Shown: in pieces, positions 33,388-34,609 of the stretch
Layout: every line of letters begins with the position of its first letter
Position numbering within the stretch: position 1 is the first letter of the stretch
Source: Rhodovarius crocodyli
Lineage (GTDB): Bacteria; Pseudomonadota; Alphaproteobacteria; Acetobacterales; Acetobacteraceae
Assembly: GCF_004005855.1 (NCBI RefSeq)
Contig: NZ_SACL01000018.1
Coordinates: forward strand, 1 to 34,609
Reading direction: 5' to 3'
Length of the DNA stretch: 34,609 nucleotides
Notes under the pieces: model-generated
Database searches by the model: none
Seen by the model: only the letters and a program-made list of their open reading frames with translations
Told to the model about the DNA's origin: nothing
Translations under genes and position numbers: made by a program

Positions 33388-34461
33388 ATGATCAAGTCCG
33401 CCCTGAAGGTGCTGGCACTCACGACCGCGCTGGCCGCACCTGCGATGGCCCAGGTTCCTGACAGCCTGCCCGCCGGCCCGCGCGTGAACATCGTGGCCGT
33501 GACGCAGCCCGTGCCCACCAACCCGCAGTTCATCCGCGTCGACCAGGCCATCCTGCGGGACCTGGTGGGCCAGCGGTCGGGCGGGCGCATCGCCGTCACC
33601 GTCGCCTCCCACGCCGAGCGCAACCTGGGCGGCAATGAGATCGTGCGCCTGGTCCGCTCCGGCCAGGTCGAGATCGGGGCCGGCACGCTGTCCACCCTCT
33701 CGGGCGACGTGCCCATCCTGGACGGCATCGACCTGGCGGGCCTGGCCCCCGACATCGGGGACGCGCGCCGCATCGCCGAGGGCATGCTGGCCGTGGCCAA
33801 CCGTGACCTGGAGCGGTTCAACACCCGTATCGTGGTGATGTATCCCTTCCCGGCGCAGGTGATGTTCTGCCGCAGCCCGTTCACGCAGCTGACCGACCTG
33901 CGCGGCCGCCGCATCCGCACCTTCGGCAATTCGCTGGTCGATTTCTTCACCGCCCTCGGCGCCCAGCCGACCTCGATCGGCTTCCCGGAGGTCTACTCGT
34001 CCCTGGAACGCGGCGTGGTCGATTGCGCCATCACCGGCACCGGCTCGGGCGCCGCCGCCCGCTGGCCCGAGGTTTCCAGCCATATCTCCGACCTGCCCAT
34101 CAGCTGGGCCGTCGCCGGCTATATGGTGAACCTGACCTGGTGGAACCGCCTGGACCCGCAGGTGCGCGCCTTCATGGAAGCCACCTTCAAGCAGATGTCC
34201 GATGAGCTGTGGGCCCTGGGTGCGGCTGCCACCCGTGACGGCATCGACTGCAACATCGGCAATGCCAGCGCCTGCCGCATCCATCAGCTGGCCCCGCGCC
34301 CGATGACGGAAGTGCCGGCCACCCCCGCCGACCGCGCCCTGACGCGCCAGATCTTCGAGCAGAACGTCCTCCCTGGCTGGGTTCGCCGCTGCGGCGCGCG
34401 CTGCGGCGAGGTGTACAACCAGATCATCGCGCCGATTTCCGGCGTGCGGTTCGGCGGGTGA
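33388..34461 (+). CDS. TRAP transporter periplasmic substrate-binding protein (DctP family)
   Basis: A 357-residue solute receptor from the ATG at 33388. It has a Sec signal peptide (MIKSALKVLALTTALAAPAMAQ). The mature protein has the DctP hallmark LRGRRIRTFGNSLVDFFTALGAQ (split around residues 171-193), where an arginine normally clamps the ligand carboxylate, then FPEVYSSLERGVVDCAITG. A longer frame reaching back to 33247 has no signal character ahead of this point. The next gene, a small TRAP permease, overlaps its stop by 4 bases, confirming a TRAP operon. Ligand is probably an organic acid. Confidence 0.92.
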   Translation: MIKSALKVLALTTALAAPAMAQVPDSLPAGPRVNIVAVTQPVPTNPQFIRVDQAILRDLVGQRSGGRIAVTVASHAERNLGGNEIVRLVRSGQVEIGAGTLSTLSGDVPILDGIDLAGLAPDIGDARRIAEGMLAVANRDLERFNTRIVVMYPFPAQVMFCRSPFTQLTDLRGRRIRTFGNSLVDFFTALGAQPTSIGFPEVYSSLERGVVDCAITGTGSGAAARWPEVSSHISDLPISWAVAGYMVNLTWWNRLDPQVRAFMEATFKQMSDELWALGAAATRDGIDCNIGNASACRIHQLAPRPMTEVPATPADRALTRQIFEQNVLPGWVRRCGARCGEVYNQIIAPISGVRFGG

Positions 34462-34609
34462 GTTCGCTGCTCAAGGGCGCCGGCCTGCTGCGTCGTGGCG
34501 CAGCGGGCCTCTCGGCCCTGATGGGGTATCTGGCGGGATGGAGCTACGTCGCCGCCGCCCTGTTCATCACCTTCGACATCCTGGCCCGCAACTTCCTGGG
34601 CTTCTCCTC
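34458..34609 (+). CDS. TRAP transporter small permease DctQ (partial, cut by window end)
   Basis: Fifty codons are visible from a GTG that overlaps the DctP stop (GTGA). After a basic start (SSLLKGAGLLRRGAAG) there is a hydrophobic stretch LSALMGYLAGWSYVAAALF and then ITFDILARNFLGF, the usual first-helix ending of DctQ proteins. DctQ pairs with the large permease DctM, which is probably just outside the window. Confidence 0.8.
   Translation, partial: MSSLLKGAGLLRRGAAGLSALMGYLAGWSYVAAALFITFDILARNFLGFS

Noticed and set aside
1-34609. CRISPR array, rRNA or tRNA genes
   Set aside because: No regularly spaced repeats and no recognisable RNA gene signatures were found on either strand by reading.

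Overview
The window looks like a chromosomal segment of a high-GC alphaproteobacterium, most likely an Acetobacteraceae member close to Roseomonas. This is inferred from the DUF1491 and DUF3126 small proteins, the mfd-sdhE-recG cluster, the abundance of Bug/TctC substrate-binding proteins and the many GC-rich GGGGC-N3-GCCCC intergenic hairpins. No rRNA, tRNA or CRISPR array was found.

Left part (1 to about 13,300) is accessory DNA. It opens with the tail of an excisionase-like helix-turn-helix protein. A translationally coupled operon of three site-specific recombinases follows: two tyrosine recombinases, then one large serine recombinase, all with intact catalytic residues. Related inverted sequence motifs lie just outside both ends of this operon and may be element ends. 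After a 614-bp intergenic stretch that is structured and then AT-rich comes a tightly packed type I restriction-modification operon in the order hsdR-hsdS-X-hsdM. X is a compact ABC-type ATPase carrying an Arg-Glu-His arrangement like that of the PrrC anticodon nuclease, so the locus is plausibly restriction plus a suicide tRNA-cleaving backup. The accessory region ends in a decayed IS3-family copy with an amber codon and truncations.

Right part (about 13,386 to the end) reads as ordinary chromosome. It holds a small unknown protein, DUF1491, an FtrA/GlxA-type AraC regulator divergent from a rhodanese, two convergent Bug/TctC receptors (one downstream of an amidase), and the genome-maintenance cluster mfd-sdhE facing away from recG. 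Next are a small secreted protein and a five-gene operon (ABC ATPase, permease, GldG-like protein, DUF4340 protein, Nudix hydrolase). The end carries a third Bug receptor, an XRE-cupin regulator with a palindromic operator candidate, DUF3126, a YqeY-type protein, and the start of a TRAP transporter operon cut off by the window edge.

The strongest candidates for something new are the mixed tyrosine/tyrosine/serine recombinase trio with its end repeats, and the PrrC-like ATPase embedded in an hsdR-first type I operon. Smaller items include competing hairpins beside mfd, a shared divergent promoter that probably yields near-leaderless sdhE and recG messages, and a nested palindrome immediately upstream of the XRE-cupin gene.
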